Notes under the pieces: generated by a model
Seen by the model: the letters and a program-made list of their open reading frames with translations, nothing else
Told to the model about the DNA's origin: nothing
Database searches by the model: none
Translations under genes and position numbers: made by a program
Origin: Leptodactylus fallax
Lineage: Eukaryota; Chordata; Amphibia; Anura; Leptodactylidae
Assembly: GCA_947044405.1 (NCBI GenBank)
Contig: CAMRHE010000332.1
Coordinates: 434,001 to 498,000 of the forward strand
Direction: 5' to 3'
Length of the DNA stretch: 64,000 nucleotides
Shown: positions 9,131 through 21,033 of the stretch, one piece after another
Position numbering within the stretch: the stretch's first letter is position 1
Layout: each line of letters begins with the position of its first letter

Positions 9131-10077
9131 ATGACTGTACCAGGAGCTCAGAGGGACATCTCATATCTACAGATTATAAAGCAGATGATGGTGGTATCAC
9201 ACAAGATACATATGAAGAACATGTCATTATCCCAGATATACCCTCAGCTCTTTACCTGGAAGATCTATCATCTGATCCTTCTATACAGGTCCTATCTTCT
9301 GATCCATCACAGACTAAGAACCCCTGCAAACCAGATGTAGTACATGGAAACGCTCACAAAATGGAGAAGCCATATTCATGTTCAGAATGTGGGAAGAGTT
9401 ATTGCGGTAAAAATGCTCTTATTAGACATCAGAGAATTCACACAGAAGTAAAAACATTTTCATGTTCAGAATGTGGCAGATGTTTTACCCAGAAATCAGA
9501 TCTTATTACACATGAGAGAAGTCACACAGGAGAACGCCCATATTCATGTTCTGAATGTGGGAAATGTTATAACTTTAAATCAGCTCTTGTGAGACATCAG
9601 CGAGTTCACACAGGGGAGACACCATTCTCATGTTCAGAATGTGGGGCATGTTTTTATCAGAAATCAGATCTTGTAACACATCAGAGAATTCACACAGGAG
9701 AGAAGCCATATTCATGTTCAGAATGTGGGAAATGTTACAGCGATAAACGAGCCCTTGTAAAACATCAGAGGATTCACACAGAGGAAAAAACATTCTCATG
9801 TTCAGAATGCGGGAAACGTTTTTATCAGAAATCAGATCTTGTAACACATTGGCGAATTCACACAGGGGAGAGACCATATTTATGTTCAGAATGTGGAAAA
9901 TGTTATAGCAATAAAGCAGCGCTTGTTAGACATCAGAGAATTCACACAGGAGAGAAGCCATATTCATGCTCAGAATGTGGGAAAAATTATTACGATAAAC
10001 CAGGTCTAATTAGACATCAGAAAATTCACACAGATAAGAACTATTTTCATGAACAGAATTTGTACTCTTCCATGTAG
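9131..10077 (+). CDS. Zinc-finger gene A, terminal exon with 8 C2H2 fingers
   Basis: The exon starts after the acceptor TTGGCAG and completes the split codon from exon 5 (T, then [11 protein letters not shown]). The first 80 residues are an acidic spacer ([20 protein letters not shown]). Eight C2H2 fingers follow (C-x2-C-x12-H-x3-H) with TGEKP-type linkers; two linkers are altered (TEVKTF, TEEKTF). The protein ends after finger 8 with NYFHEQNLYSSM and a stop at 10077. It would bind DNA in the nucleus as a sequence-specific factor; the target is unknown. Fingers alternate between YSC-type and FSC-type, suggesting growth by two-finger duplication. The frame is intact and the array is much shorter than in genes B (15) and C (19). 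Confidence 0.92.
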
Positions 10078-10868
10078 CTTCTGCTAATGATCACTTGTTA
10101 TGATCACTGATTGGCTGGCTAATATCATGAATAGTCATTAACCTCTTCCCACCACAGCGATTTTTCATTTTTGTTATTGCAATGGTACCACTTAATATTC
10201 CATTTTACATAAATCTATTATGTAATAAACTGGTAAAGGGACCGGTTCAGGCCTGATATGTGCATCTGTAAACTACACTAATAAAGGATCTTACCAATTC
10301 AGTCTACTACATCCGATGGGTTGATGGTCGGGGCTGCCGGGAAAGGTGTCTGTTGATTATACCAAATTCTAGCCTTGTGCTGCCGATCAGATCAAGGAAG
10401 ACTGGTTTACATTGTAAATCTAACACTTTCCTTACATATCTTACAGCAGCACAATGAGTGGCATGTAGCCAATAGAAACCCCAAAGGGGAACCTAAACTC
10501 GAAAATTGACAGCCATAGTAGCCATAAGGAATGGACGATCGTGCTGCAACCGGCCTGCTGTGAATTAAAAACACGGGCTGGACACGGAGCCACGGAAGCA
10601 CGAGCCACAAAATAGGACAGGAATAGGACCTGTCAGCCTGCACACAGGACCACGAAAATCACGGTCGTGTGTACAGGCCCATAGAAAAGAATGGGTGAGT
10701 GTGCTAGCCGTGAAATACACAGATAGCACACGTTGTAGAAAAGCTTTTTTTTGGGGGGGTTTTTTGCACATTTTGTGTTTTTTTGATCCAAAGCCAAGAA
10801 TGGCTACAAAAGGAATGGTAAAAATGCTCAATCCACTCCAGACTTTGACTCAGAAAAACGTAGTTAGA
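10078..10868 (+). other. Downstream of gene A: 3' UTR and old repeats
   Basis: No gene is seen. AATAAA-like signals occur at 10221 (TAATAAAC) and 10281 (TAATAAAGG) and could serve polyadenylation. The 10140-10210 stretch (CCTCTTCCCACC then AATGGTACCA) resembles a dispersed repeat also present near 55220-55360. A repeat-like GC-rich stretch lies at 10530-10720. Confidence 0.45.
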
Positions 10869-11765
10869 TGTGATGATTCTGCTTAAATATGGCTGTAATT
10901 CAGAGCTGTATATTGGTCTCTGGGTAGCGTATTTCTCTCTAGTTCCATTTACTCATAAGGTGCGCAGCTATAATCCTAGTTGTATGTTATCAGTAGAAGC
11001 AACATTGTAACAATAGGGTTTTGTATCCATCCCAGCAGGGATCCATTGTACTCCTACACAGCCCTGAGTGATCAAACAAACACCTGCATTGTCCAGTCTG
11101 CACTGATAGATCAGATATGGCTGATAACATTGTATCATTTCACTTGGTCTCAGCTCTTTGCAAAGAATCTGGACTTGAGTGGATTAATCCATCAGACTTG
11201 CTGCCGCCGATGACGTCATTTTGGGAGGTGGCATAAAGGGTATAAAAGATGAGGTAAGAGGTCTGTGGGGGGAGATTATGCTATGGAGATTGGTCTGAGA
11301 CTACAAGGAGATTATTGCTATGGAGATTGTGCTGAGACTACAGGATATTACAGACAGACCACTGTAAAGAGCATGCAGGCTGGATTATTGTATTAATGCC
11401 ACATGCCAAGAAGCCTCCACTGGGTTACTCACACGTGCCATGTGTGAGTGTTGGACTATAGAGCCACATCAAGGAGATGCATGGTAAAGTAATTATTTCA
11501 ATTTTAGTCCCTTTTATTTCATTGCACTGTATCTTGTAACTAGTAACTGTTAATGCTTGCATACATCTGCATATCTGTTCTGAACTGCATGTGTTAGATG
11601 TTAATACCGACCCATTTAGGGGTTAATAAATATATAAAATTTAGAAAGCTTGTCTTGTATTTATCTTGTGAACCCGGCACTCACTGGCGGTGAGTGTGGT
11701 TTTTATATATGAAAGGAGACTCAGGTGGGGCCACAGCGGTGTTGGCGCACTGAGGATCTTTCACA
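10869..11765 (+). repeat. 5' LTR of the Gypsy-like element
   Basis: An 897-bp direct repeat of 14234-15128 with TG...CA ends. A TATA-like GGTATAAAAGATGAGG lies at about 11238 and is the likely element promoter. An AATAAA signal is near 11624. Confidence 0.9.
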
Positions 11766-11970
11766 TTGGTGGCAGCGTAGTGGGATCTTAGGATAAACGG
11801 TGTGTGTTGGTGACCTTTATCACTCACATGCTGGGGATTATGGTAATCCTATGAGACAAGCTCGGTATTAAAGCAAGCATTAAGATACAGTGAAAGTTTG
11901 ATACAGTGCTGTTTCCCTCCCTTACTCTTTGTATTCTATCCTATCTTTTATTTGGCAAATACCAGTGGAT

Positions 11971-14060
11971 GGCTAGTGGGCTCAGAAGCAGAGCCCCAGA
12001 ACTGCTGAACCAGGCTTTTGGAGATCCTGAGCGTATGGCTGAAATGGAGGCAGCCACAGCCATGCAGAGAATCGAGCAGAGTCCTGATTTTGGGGCTAGG
12101 CCAGGAAGTGCGGCAAGCAGCCCGGTCCCAAGGATTACTTCACCAGGAGGAACCAGTAGCCCCAGGGGGAATGGCTTCATACTGGCAAACGGCCCTGCAG
12201 CACTTAAGCACCAGGGACCCTAACATATACCTGCAGGCGTTGTACTGTTTTCAGGAAGCTGTAGAACGAGAACAGCAGGCCGCAGAATGAGAACGGCAGG
12301 CAGATCGTGAGGCTGCTGAGCGACAGGCAGAGAGAGAGAGGAAGGCTGCTGAGCGACAGGCCGAGAGGGAGTATCAGCTTGAGCTGAAGAGGCGAGAAAT
12401 CTCCCAGCGGGCACAAACCGAGCCTGCGCAAACTCCAACAACCCTGCAGAGTACCTCAACTTGGAAGGAGAAGCCAGTCCGGAGTTCACCACAGCCATCT
12501 GTCGTCAGGTCGGGTGAGACAAACTATGCCCCGGGTGGTCCCTCCCCTGTCCCAAGAACTCTGGGCGCCCGGGTGACCTTTCCCAAACCCCAAGGGGAGG
12601 TGTGGTGGGGCCATGCCTGTAACCAAACAGGACATTTCAAGGAGGAGTGCCCCAACCACCCTGAGAACTTCCCTGCTTCCCAAGCCCCAGCAGGTGGCCC
12701 ATCTGTGTATCTGGACTGGGGTGCAGGAAAAGGAATGCGGACTGTGGGACTATTGACTGATTTGCCTGCTAATGTACTGTTGGGGGCTGATTTAGGACCT
12801 ATGATGTCCCAATATGGGGTGGGGAGCACCCCAATTTACTGTGATAAACTGTCTATGATTAATGCTGATAATGTGTCTGTCATATCTGCAGAGAGGGCCC
12901 GTAACCCCCCCTCTGAGATACTTCCCATGGCAGTAAGTGTAAATGCTAATGACTTGCCTTCAGCTGAGAGCAGGGAAGATGCAACTGAACTTCCTGCAAC
13001 CCAGCTCAGCAAAAATGTTATTGATGCTTTGTTCCCTCCGGTGCTAGAAACCAATGAGACTCAGTCTGTAGACACACCCACATCTGCGGGGGCGTCTCCC
13101 TCCCAGTTTGTTAATATGTCTACTGCAGATCTCATTGAGGCCCGGTGTGAATTAACAATTGCTAATGAATGTACTGTCAATGTAATTGCCAATGCTTGTT
13201 GTGAAAGTGTACAGGGTAGCTCTTCTGAGTCACTGGAAGCGACTTCTACTATTTCGCCCAGTGCATCCGATAAGCACCCAACTGCTGACCATGTGCCACG
13301 TGGTCAGGTAGGCTATGTGGATCTCATGGCCGATCCAGGTGAGAGACGGACTGCTGGTAGTGCGGTGTTAGCCCGCAGCCAGAGTGCTACAAGGGTGGAG
13401 GGCGTTCCGACCCTTGAACCGTTGCCTACACCACCTGGAGTCGGTGCTGAGACCGCCATGACTAACCTCACTCCCTTGAAGCCGGAGGAGTCCGGCCGAT
13501 ATGAGACATACACATCTCTTCTGTCCAGTTCTATTCCAGGAGTGCCCATGGCCCAAGTGCAGATGGCATGGGGTACTGGAGGTGTGATCCAAGAAGGGGG
13601 TATGTCCAATGTATTACCTGTCAATGTATTGTGGGGGGATGGTTTGGGGAAGCATGATCTCAGTCATTTGCCCAAGGTATCACCATCACCCACCCAAGTA
13701 CAGGAGGAACAGGATGTAGGTTTGGAAGCAAAGGGGGAGGTGCAGAACCCCCTAGAACTCTCCCAACTAGCGGCTAGTGTGGAGAAGACCCTGAGAAAGC
13801 AGGCCAAGGGTAGCCAGGAGAGCAGAGATTGCCAGGATGGGGTCTCTAAACTGGTATCCCAAAGACCTGGGGTTATGAGTGTGGCTCCACAGGGTGCCAG
13901 CACTCACAAAGCGGACCCAGAACAGGCAGGAGGTAGCCAAGTGTCAGTCAGGCAAATAGACAGAAGGGGCCGGCAGCTATGTAACATGCACCTCTCTTTT
14001 GTCTCACTCCAGCCAAGAGTTCAGAGATGCTGTCCAAGCTGACCCTAGTCTGGACATATT
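11971..14060 (+). pseudogene. Gag and protease-like remnant of the Gypsy-like element
   Basis: The frame opens at a Met at 11971 (MASGLRSRAPELL), shifts near 12220 into DPNIYLQALYCFQE, and meets a stop at 12290. It then continues through a charged coiled coil (REAAERQAERERKAAERQ). From 12573 a long frame has a damaged zinc knuckle (ACNQTGHFKEECPNHP, first Cys missing). A protease-like segment VGLLTDLPANVLLGADLG follows, with a long low-complexity tail. The last pol-like trace is FRDAVQADPSLDILK around 14025-14070. A large deletion has removed the capsid and everything from RT onward. Confidence 0.75.
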
Positions 14061-14233
14061 GAAGGCGCGTGGCGCTCAACCACCCTCGGAGTCTGACAAG
14101 GCCCGAGTCTGCTGGGACCCCGGGGGAAGGTGAGGGAGCCTTGGGGCCAGAGCCTGAGAAGCTGGAGGTGGAGGTGCTTTCAGAAGAGGGGCGTAGGCCC
14201 CTACTTCCTGCAAGCCCCATCTAAAGGGGGAGG

Positions 14234-15128
14234 TGTGATGATTCTGCTTAAATATGGCTATAATTCAGAGCTGTATTTTGGTCTCTGGGTAACGTATTTC
14301 TCTCTAGTTACATTTACTCATAAGGTGCGCAGCTATAATCCTAGTTGTATGTTATCAGTAGAAACAACATTGTAACAATAGGGTTTTGTATCCATCCCAG
14401 CAGGGATCCATTGTACTCCTTCACAGTCCTGAGTGATCAAACAAACACCTGCATTGTCCAGTCTACACTGATAGATCAGATATGGCTGATAACATTGTAT
14501 CATTTCACTTGGTCTCAGCTCTTTGCAAAGAATCTGGACTTGAGTGGATTAATCCATCAGACTTGCTGCCGCCGATGACCTCATTCTGGGAGGTGGCATA
14601 AAGGGTATAAAAGATGAGGTAAGAGGTCTGTGGGGGGAGATTATGCTATGGAGATTGGGCTGAGACTACAAGGAGATTATTGCTATGGAGATTGTGCTGA
14701 GACTACAGGATATTACAGACAGACCACTGTAAAGAGCATGCAGGCTGGATTATTGTATTAATGCCACATGCCAAGAAGCCTCCACTGGGTTACTCACACG
14801 TGCCATGTGTGAGTGTTGGACTATAGAGCCACATCAAGGAGATGCATGGTAAAGTAATTATTTCAATTTTAGTCCCTTTTATTTCATTGCACTGTATCTT
14901 GTAACTAGTAACTGTTAATGCTTGCATATATCTGCATATCTGTTCTGAACTGCATGTGTTAGATGTTAATACCGACCCATTTAGGGGTTAATAAATATAT
15001 AAAATTTAGAAAGCTTGTCTTGTATTTATCTTGTGAACCCGGCACTCATTGGCGGTGAGTGTGGTTTTTATATGAAAGGAGACTCAGGTGGGGCCACAGC
15101 GGTGTTGGCGCACCGAGGATCTTTCACA
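14234..15128 (+). repeat. 3' LTR of the Gypsy-like element
   Basis: An 895-bp copy of the 5' LTR. It differs from the left copy by roughly fifteen substitutions and a 2-bp length change near 15070. The same TATA-like box and AATAAA are present. Confidence 0.9.
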
Positions 15129-15898
15129 CTAGAATAACTGGATAACCAATGGGGTGCAGGGTTGAATAAAACACAAAATGAAGAGATACTCCTCTACTCC
15201 CAGTCCTGTATTTGTGTGGTGCATCGTCCATTCTCCCTCTACACTTCCATCCCAGCCAGTGACAATGCAAAAGATGCTCCAAATGAAAATTTTAAAAATT
15301 TTTTACACCACCCATGACTCCCCCTCGGTTTTCCTGTATCCCCTTTAAATAAACATTGCAGAACTAATGGGAGTGAGATAGATATCCCCTGTTATGAAGA
15401 CAGGAGAGTGTCAGATAGCTTTGGTGTATAATGCAGATCTGGATCCGTCTATTATTAGCAGAGGGGGAAACATATTGGGCAGATTCCAAGATACCTTGCA
15501 AAATTTAAGGGGGATTATGTTAACCATATATGTGCTGCCATTGCCTGAACTTAAAATGACAAATGCTCCCTGCGGTGGTCTGATACATGAGCAATGCTCC
15601 GCACTGTTGCTTTTGGGGGTGGGAATAAAATCCATTGAGGAAGATGTGGAGGAGGCGAATACCAGCCTCACACAACCATGGAGGTGACAATTAGCACTTG
15701 GCCTCATAGTGGTGGTGCATTTCCATTGACTCAGTGGGCCGTGATAGCCATGTTACTGTCTCTGGCCTCACCTGGTGCTCAAAAATGCCAATGATGGAGT
15801 GCTGCTTGCCACACTGCAGCTATTCTAAGGAGCGGCTGACGTTCTCAAGCAGGGATGCTTTTATTTTTAAGAAATTATGATGGCTAAATATCCTTGAT
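15129..15898 (+). other. Intergenic sequence, no gene seen
   Basis: Unrecognised single-copy-looking DNA. An open frame at 15394-15687 has no family resemblance and no splice context with the zinc-finger genes. Confidence 0.4.
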
Positions 15899-16056
15899 CA
15901 GGGGTCAGGAACCTGCGGCACTCCAGCTGCTGTGAAACTACAACTCCCAACATGCTGCATTCACTTCCAGGGGAGTTCCAAGAAAAGGAGAGCAAGTATG
16001 CATGCTGAGAGTTTTAGTTTTACAGCAGGTGGAGTGGCGAAGGTTGCCGACCCCTG
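15899..16056. mobile_element. 158-bp hAT-type MITE
   Basis: The termini CAGGGGTCAGGAACC and GGTTGCCGACCCCTG are inverted repeats. Near-palindromic inner arms contain ACTACAACTCCCAACATGC and its inverse. The flanks TCCTTGAT (15891-15898) and TCCTAGAT (16057-16064) form an 8-bp target duplication with one change, which is diagnostic of hAT elements. Confidence 0.85.
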
Positions 16057-17156
16057 TCCTAGATTGAGGCTGAGTGGCTGCCACCAATTACGTGAAGGCA
16101 GAGGAATCCACTATGTAGTACAGCAGCAGATGCATCACTGCAGGCAGCGTAATGTATCGCACTACATAGATCAGAAAATCGTAAGTTAAATAAATGATTT
16201 TTTTTAAATTAAATAAAGTTTAACAAAACAAAATCCAGACATATTGGGTATTGCCCTGTCTGTAAGGACCCAAACAATACAAGTGTAATGTTATTTTACC
16301 CGCACGCTGAACAGCGTCAAAATAAAATCTAAAAATCTAATGTCAGAATTGTCATAGCGACCAAAAAACTGTTATAAAAAGTGTTTATCCTATCAGTTTT
16401 TCTGCTACTAATATCCCCATTATGGCTGCTGCACAGTTTTCACTTCTCTTTCAGGCAGGGGGTGTGTACAATACAGAACAGTCTGCCCCCTTCTCTATTA
16501 CTGATACTACTAGTTTCTTTATATGTAATTCTGCCAGGTGTAACTGTACAATAGCAAACAAATAGCTGAGAAAAGCCCAAGTGTCCATAATAGATGTAGA
16601 TCCAGTAACACTGGACTGCAAATATAGGGCAACTACATGCAGGCAAGCAGCTATAACACAGGGGGGGAAAAAAATCTATAAGCAGAGTCAGTAAAGCTGG
16701 AGCTGTCTGTGAATAATATCCCATCAAGCAGCCAGAAGTAGATATTGACGCATAGTATATAGAAGACTTTTCTTACAATGTAAGCTGTGAGATTTGCAGG
16801 ATGTTTAGTCCTTTGCACAGAGCAAGCAGTTTGCAGATGAGTGCGCAGGCTGTGAGGAGAGCAACTTCTCCCATCTGCATAAATTAGCTAGATGGAGACA
16901 GCTAGGGGCAGGAACTTTAGAGAGGTTTTTCAGGCAGAAAGAAAGAACGTAACATTTTGGTCCAGAATCACATGTTCCATGAAATAAGATTAATGTTTCC
17001 AATCATGAACCAGCGAAAATGGCCAAACCATAGAGTAAAAAAAAGTATAAAAGGAAACATTATATGGAAAAAAAAAGAAAAAATTGCTGAAAAAGTTCCT
17101 GCTTTAAATAATAGAAAGGTGTTGTATATGCACAATACACACACACACGGCTCTGC
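16057..17156 (+). other. Intergenic sequence, no gene seen
   Basis: AT-rich and unremarkable. No open frame longer than about 100 codons with recognisable content on either strand. A CA-rich microsatellite lies just before the promoter block near 17137-17150. Confidence 0.4.
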
Positions 17157-17366
17157 TACATCCACGTTGTAACTACATCCTGATCCTGACACGTACACTT
17201 CAGCTCATCCAGCACAGCAGAGTCCTGTATACACTGAGCACGTAACCCCGGTAACACTTCATCATGTGATCACTTGACTCCTCCCACACATGTGACTAAT
17301 CACATGACGGTGACATCATAACAGGTCCTGTAGCTCCAAGTACAATGTACAGCTGTACAGGCAGAG
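17157..17366 (+). promoter_or_regulatory. Putative promoter and first (untranslated) exon of gene B
   Basis: This block is conserved with 35985-36247 upstream of gene C. Shared pieces include AACTACATCCTGATCCTGAC, ACTTCAGCTCATCC, CTCCTCCCACA and GACATCAT, ending at GCAGAG/GTATGTG, a good donor. No TATA box is obvious. The E-box-like CACATGTGA and CACATGAC motifs are kept in part. Position and conservation fit a 5' exon spliced to exon 1 at 18520. The transcription start cannot be read from sequence. Confidence 0.6.
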
Positions 17367-17539
17367 GTATGTGTATGGTCTCCCTCATTGTCGGACTAGT
17401 AGGTAACATATATTGTTAACCCCTTCACTACTAGACAGTTTTCCCCCGTATGTTTTATTATTATAGAGTTTTACATGTCCACATTCTAACAGACAGAACA
17501 TAGCAATACGAGGGATATTTTTGTGATGCATGTTGAATT

Positions 17540-17865
17540 TTTTTTTTCGGTACAGATTTTACTGGGTTTTTTTCAAGCCAAAGACAGGAGTGGATTCAAA
17601 AGAAATTGGAAATCTCAAGGAATGACTTATACTTATTCCTCCTGCATGTCCGACTTTGTTTCCAGTGAAAAAAACTGGATTCGCGGCGCAGAGGGTGTAA
17701 GCGCACACCCGCGCATTGCTTTAAAACCCATTCAAATGAATGGGTTTTTTAAGCAATGCGTCGCTAACCTTTCGCTATCCAGTCCCTATACAGTTTCCCG
17801 AGATTTTAGTCGGATTCGTGGCGGACGGACTCCAGCGCAAGTGTGAACCCACCCTAAGACAAGTA
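17540..17865 (+). repeat. Dispersed repeat in gene B intron (copy also at 56030-56275, inverted)
   Basis: Contains GCATGTCCGACTTTGTTTCC, a perfect short hairpin around ACCCATTCAAATGAATGGGT, and an end GTGTGAACCCACCCTAA. The same landmarks occur in reverse order and opposite strand at 56030-56275. It is a non-coding interspersed element of unknown class. Confidence 0.65.
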
Positions 17866-18519
17866 AAATTGCCCAAGTGTTTGTCTCCACCCTAATGACA
17901 TTCAGTGTTTCTATGGCAAAATAGCAATTTTTTTTTTTACTGGGTAATTTTAAAAAATGTTTTTCCTGTATTTATTTCTGTCTAGGTATCGCCACAATGC
18001 GAGTGGTTACCTAATGCTTTGTTTTACTTAGTATAATTGAAACTCCTTTCCTTACAGTGTGAAGAGGAGCGGGTGTCTGAGAGGATATATGTCCTAGAAA
18101 CTGGCAACAAGACCTATCCCTTTAAGAGTGCTAGGGTGAGAAGAGTGGTGGGACATGGGGGCAAATTATAGTAAATTCTTCTTCTACCTCCTAAGTGCCT
18201 GAAGCAAGTGTGTACAGAGTTATACTTTATATTCTACAAGTCCTATCTGCATCTTTACTATTAAGTATTATGGGACAAGATGTCACAGCCCTCCGGTGTC
18301 CGCTCACTAAGTGTCTCTGTGATTGGATTGTCCACTTAGCAAAAAAAAAGTTGTAAGCTGAAAATGTGTTAAATCCCCCAACACTCCGGCTTCGTCCTCT
18401 TTAATCTCTTTTCATCATTGACCATCATCACAAGACCAGTGAGGCCCAGGACGGTCGACAGACAATTCCGAAAAGTACAGTAATATATTTGCTTCTAAAT
18501 TCATGTTTCTACAATACAG

Positions 18520-18641
18520 GATCCTGGACGTATAAGATAATGTTTCCGATTGACCCATCAAGGATGGAGAGAGACAGAGACAAGATGGCAGAAAGTCTAA
18601 TAAATCTCACCCTAGAGATACTGTACCAGCTTACTGGAGAG
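18520..18641 (+). CDS. Zinc-finger gene B, exon 1 (start codon)
   Basis: The exon begins after the acceptor ACAATACAG and ends at GGAGAG/GTGAGAG. ATG at 18564 gives 26 codons, MERDRDKMAESLINLTLEIL ending YQLTGE, in phase 0. An in-frame ATG at 18540 would add MFPIDPSR. The matching gene C exon starts MDRDRVKMAESILNLT, which supports the 18564 start. A third internal Met (KMAES) is common to both. The CDS continues into exon 2 at 20473. Confidence 0.85.
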
Positions 18642-20414
18642 GTGAGAGATTCTGATGATGTCACATTACATCATTCTTATCTATAGTAATAACAGATGAT
18701 ATGACTGGAGAGGTGAGAGATTCTGATGATGTCACATTACATCATTCTTATCTATAGTAATAACAGATGATATGACTGGAGAGGTGAGAGATTCTGATGA
18801 TGTCACATTACATCATTCTTATCTATAGTAATAACAGATGGTATGACTGGAGAGGTGAGAGATTCTGATGATGTCACATTACATCATTCTTATCTATAGT
18901 AATTACAGATGATATGACTGGAGAGGTGAGAGATTCTGATGATGTCACATTACATCATTCTTATCTATAGTAATAACAGATGATATGACTGGAGAGGTGA
19001 GAGATTCCGATGATGTCACATTACATCATTCTTATCTATAGTAATAACAGATGATATGACTGGAGAGGTGAGAGATTCTGATGATGTCACATTACATCAT
19101 TCTTATCTATAGTAATAACAGATGGTATGACTGGAGAGGTGAGAGATTCTGATGATGTCACATTACATCATTCTTATCTATAGTAATTACAGATGATATG
19201 ACTGGAGAGGTGAGAGATTCTGATGATGTCACATTACATCATTCTTATCTATAGTAATAACAGATGATATGACTGGAGAGGTGAGAGATTCCGATGATGT
19301 CACATTACATCATTCTTATCTATAGTAATAACAGATGATATGACTGGAGAGGTGAGAGATTCCGATGATGTCACATTACATCATTCTTATCTATAGTAAT
19401 AACAGATGATATGACTGGAGAGGTGAGAGATTCTGATGATGTCACATGACATCATTCTTATCTATAGTAATAACATGATATGACTGGAGAGGTGAGAGAT
19501 TCTGATGATGTCACATTACATCATTCTTATCTATATTAATAACAGATGCTATGACTGGAGAGGTGAGAGATTCTGATGATGTCACATTACATCATTCTTA
19601 TCTATAGTAATAACAGATGATATGACTGGAGAGGTGAGAGATTCTGATGATGTCACATTACATCATTCTTCTCTATAGTAATAACAGATGATATGACTGG
19701 AGAGGTGAGAGATTCTGATGATGTCACATTACATCATTCTTCTCTATAGTAATAACAGATGATATGACTGGAGAGGTGAGAGATTCTGATGATGTCACAT
19801 TACATCATTCTTATCTATAGTAATAACAGATGATATGACTGGAGAGGTGAGAGATTCTGATGATGTCACATTACATCATTCTTATCTATAGTAATAACAG
19901 ATGATATGACTGGAGAGGTGAGAGATTCTGATGATGTCACATTACATCATTCTTATCTATAGTAATAACAGATGATATGACTGGAGAGGTGAGAGATTCT
20001 GATGATGTCACATTACATCATTCTTATCTATAGTAATAACAGATGATATGACTGGAGAGGTGAGAGATTCTGATGATGTCACATTACATCATTCTTATCT
20101 ATAGTAATAACAGATGATATGACTGGAGAGGTGAGAGATTCTGATGATGTCACATTACATCATTCTTATCTATAGTAATAACAGATGATATGACTGGAGA
20201 GGTGAGAGATTCCGATGATGTCACATTACATCATTCTTATCTATAGTAATAACAGATGATATGACTGGAGAGGTGAGAGATTCCGATGATGTCACATTAC
20301 ATCATTCTTATCTATAGTAATAACAGATGATATGACTGGAGAGGTGAGAGATTCCGATGATGTCACATTACATCATTCTTATCTATAGTAATAACAGATG
20401 ATATGACTGGAGAG
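18642..20414 (+). repeat. 71-bp minisatellite at exon 1 donor of gene B, 25 units
   Basis: The distance from the first donor (18642) to the last (20415) is 1773 bp. That equals 25 units of 71 bp minus one 2-bp deletion near 19475. Variant markers (GATGGTATG followed by GTAATTACAG) recur exactly 284 bp apart (18841 and 19125), showing a four-unit higher-order duplication by unequal exchange. Each unit carries the GGAGAG/GTGAGAG junction of exon 1. Confidence 0.95.
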
Positions 20415-20472
20415 GTGAGGGACTCTGGACATGTATGTAGTGATATTTATTAATGTGTCTCTCCATAAACAG

Positions 20473-20652
20473 GATTACACAGTAGTGAAGAAGACCTCTA
20501 GTGGGCGCTGTCAGGCTCCTGTGTCTGAAGGATGGGGGAGAACCCTGAGCCCAATCCCGGGGCCTCCACCTCACTCCCTGATACAGGAGGAGATCAATGG
20601 ACAGAAGATCCTAGAACTCACCAACAAGATGATTGAGCTGCTGACTGGAGAG
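20473..20652 (+). CDS. Zinc-finger gene B, exon 2 (second LTGE module)
   Basis: A 60-codon, phase 0 exon between ATAAACAG and GAG/GTGACA. Identical to the gene A exon except for Gln instead of His in HSLIQEEING. It follows the 25-unit minisatellite intron. Confidence 0.87.
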
Positions 20653-20731
20653 GTGACACTGCTGGGAATGCTGGGACATTATACAGGAGCTATGAAGGGA
20701 TCTGGTGATGACTGTATCATTGTGTTGTCAG

Positions 20732-20855
20732 GTTCCTATAAGGTGTCAGGATGTCACTGTCTATTTCTCCATGGAGGAGTGGGAGTATTTAGAAGGACAC
20801 AAAGATGTGTACAAGGAGGTGATGATGGAGGATCAGCAGCCCCTCACATCAGCAG
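20732..20855 (+). CDS. Zinc-finger gene B, exon 3 (KRAB-A-like box)
   Basis: A 124-nt exon with the same [16 protein letters not shown] core and [12 protein letters not shown] end (gene A has SLTSA). The splice sites TTGTCAG and CAG/GTAATA are conserved. Confidence 0.87.
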
Positions 20856-20938
20856 GTAATAGACATGACTAAATACACACGGCCTCTCATTATCTGTATG
20901 GAAAGAATGAATTCAGTCCCTGTATGTGTTTCCTCCAG

Positions 20939-21033
20939 TTCCATCCAGTAAGAGAACATCAGCGGAGAGATGTCCCAGTCCTCTTCTAGCACAGGATTGT
21001 AAGGAAGAAAATGTCTTTCCCCAGGATGATCAG
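20939..21033 (+). CDS. Zinc-finger gene B, exon 4 (linker)
   Basis: A 95-nt exon (VPSSKRTSAERC ... FPQDDQ) after TCCTCCAG. A second possible donor 15 nt downstream (21048) is also kept, as in genes A and C. Confidence 0.77.

Larger units (their letters stand above)
10869..15128 (+). mobile_element. Deleted Ty3/Gypsy-like LTR retrotransposon
   Basis: Two direct LTRs (10869-11765 and 14234-15128) begin TGTGATGATTC and end CTTTCACA. They flank only 2.5 kb of internal DNA. After the 5' LTR comes a primer-binding-like stretch TTGGTGGCAGCGTAGTGGG. Just before the 3' LTR is a polypurine tract AAAGGGGGAGG. The flanks TTAGA and CTAGA are probably a 5-bp target duplication with one change. The LTRs differ at about fifteen places by eye. 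The inside keeps gag and protease-like remnants but no RT, RNase H or integrase, so the element is non-autonomous. Confidence 0.9.

Noticed and set aside
15394..15687. 97-codon open frame between genes A and B
   Set aside because: No family resemblance, no splice or promoter context, and an equally long frame on the opposite strand.
18642..20414. CRISPR-like regular array
   Set aside because: Units are contiguous with no variable spacers and lie in a vertebrate gene; it is a minisatellite.
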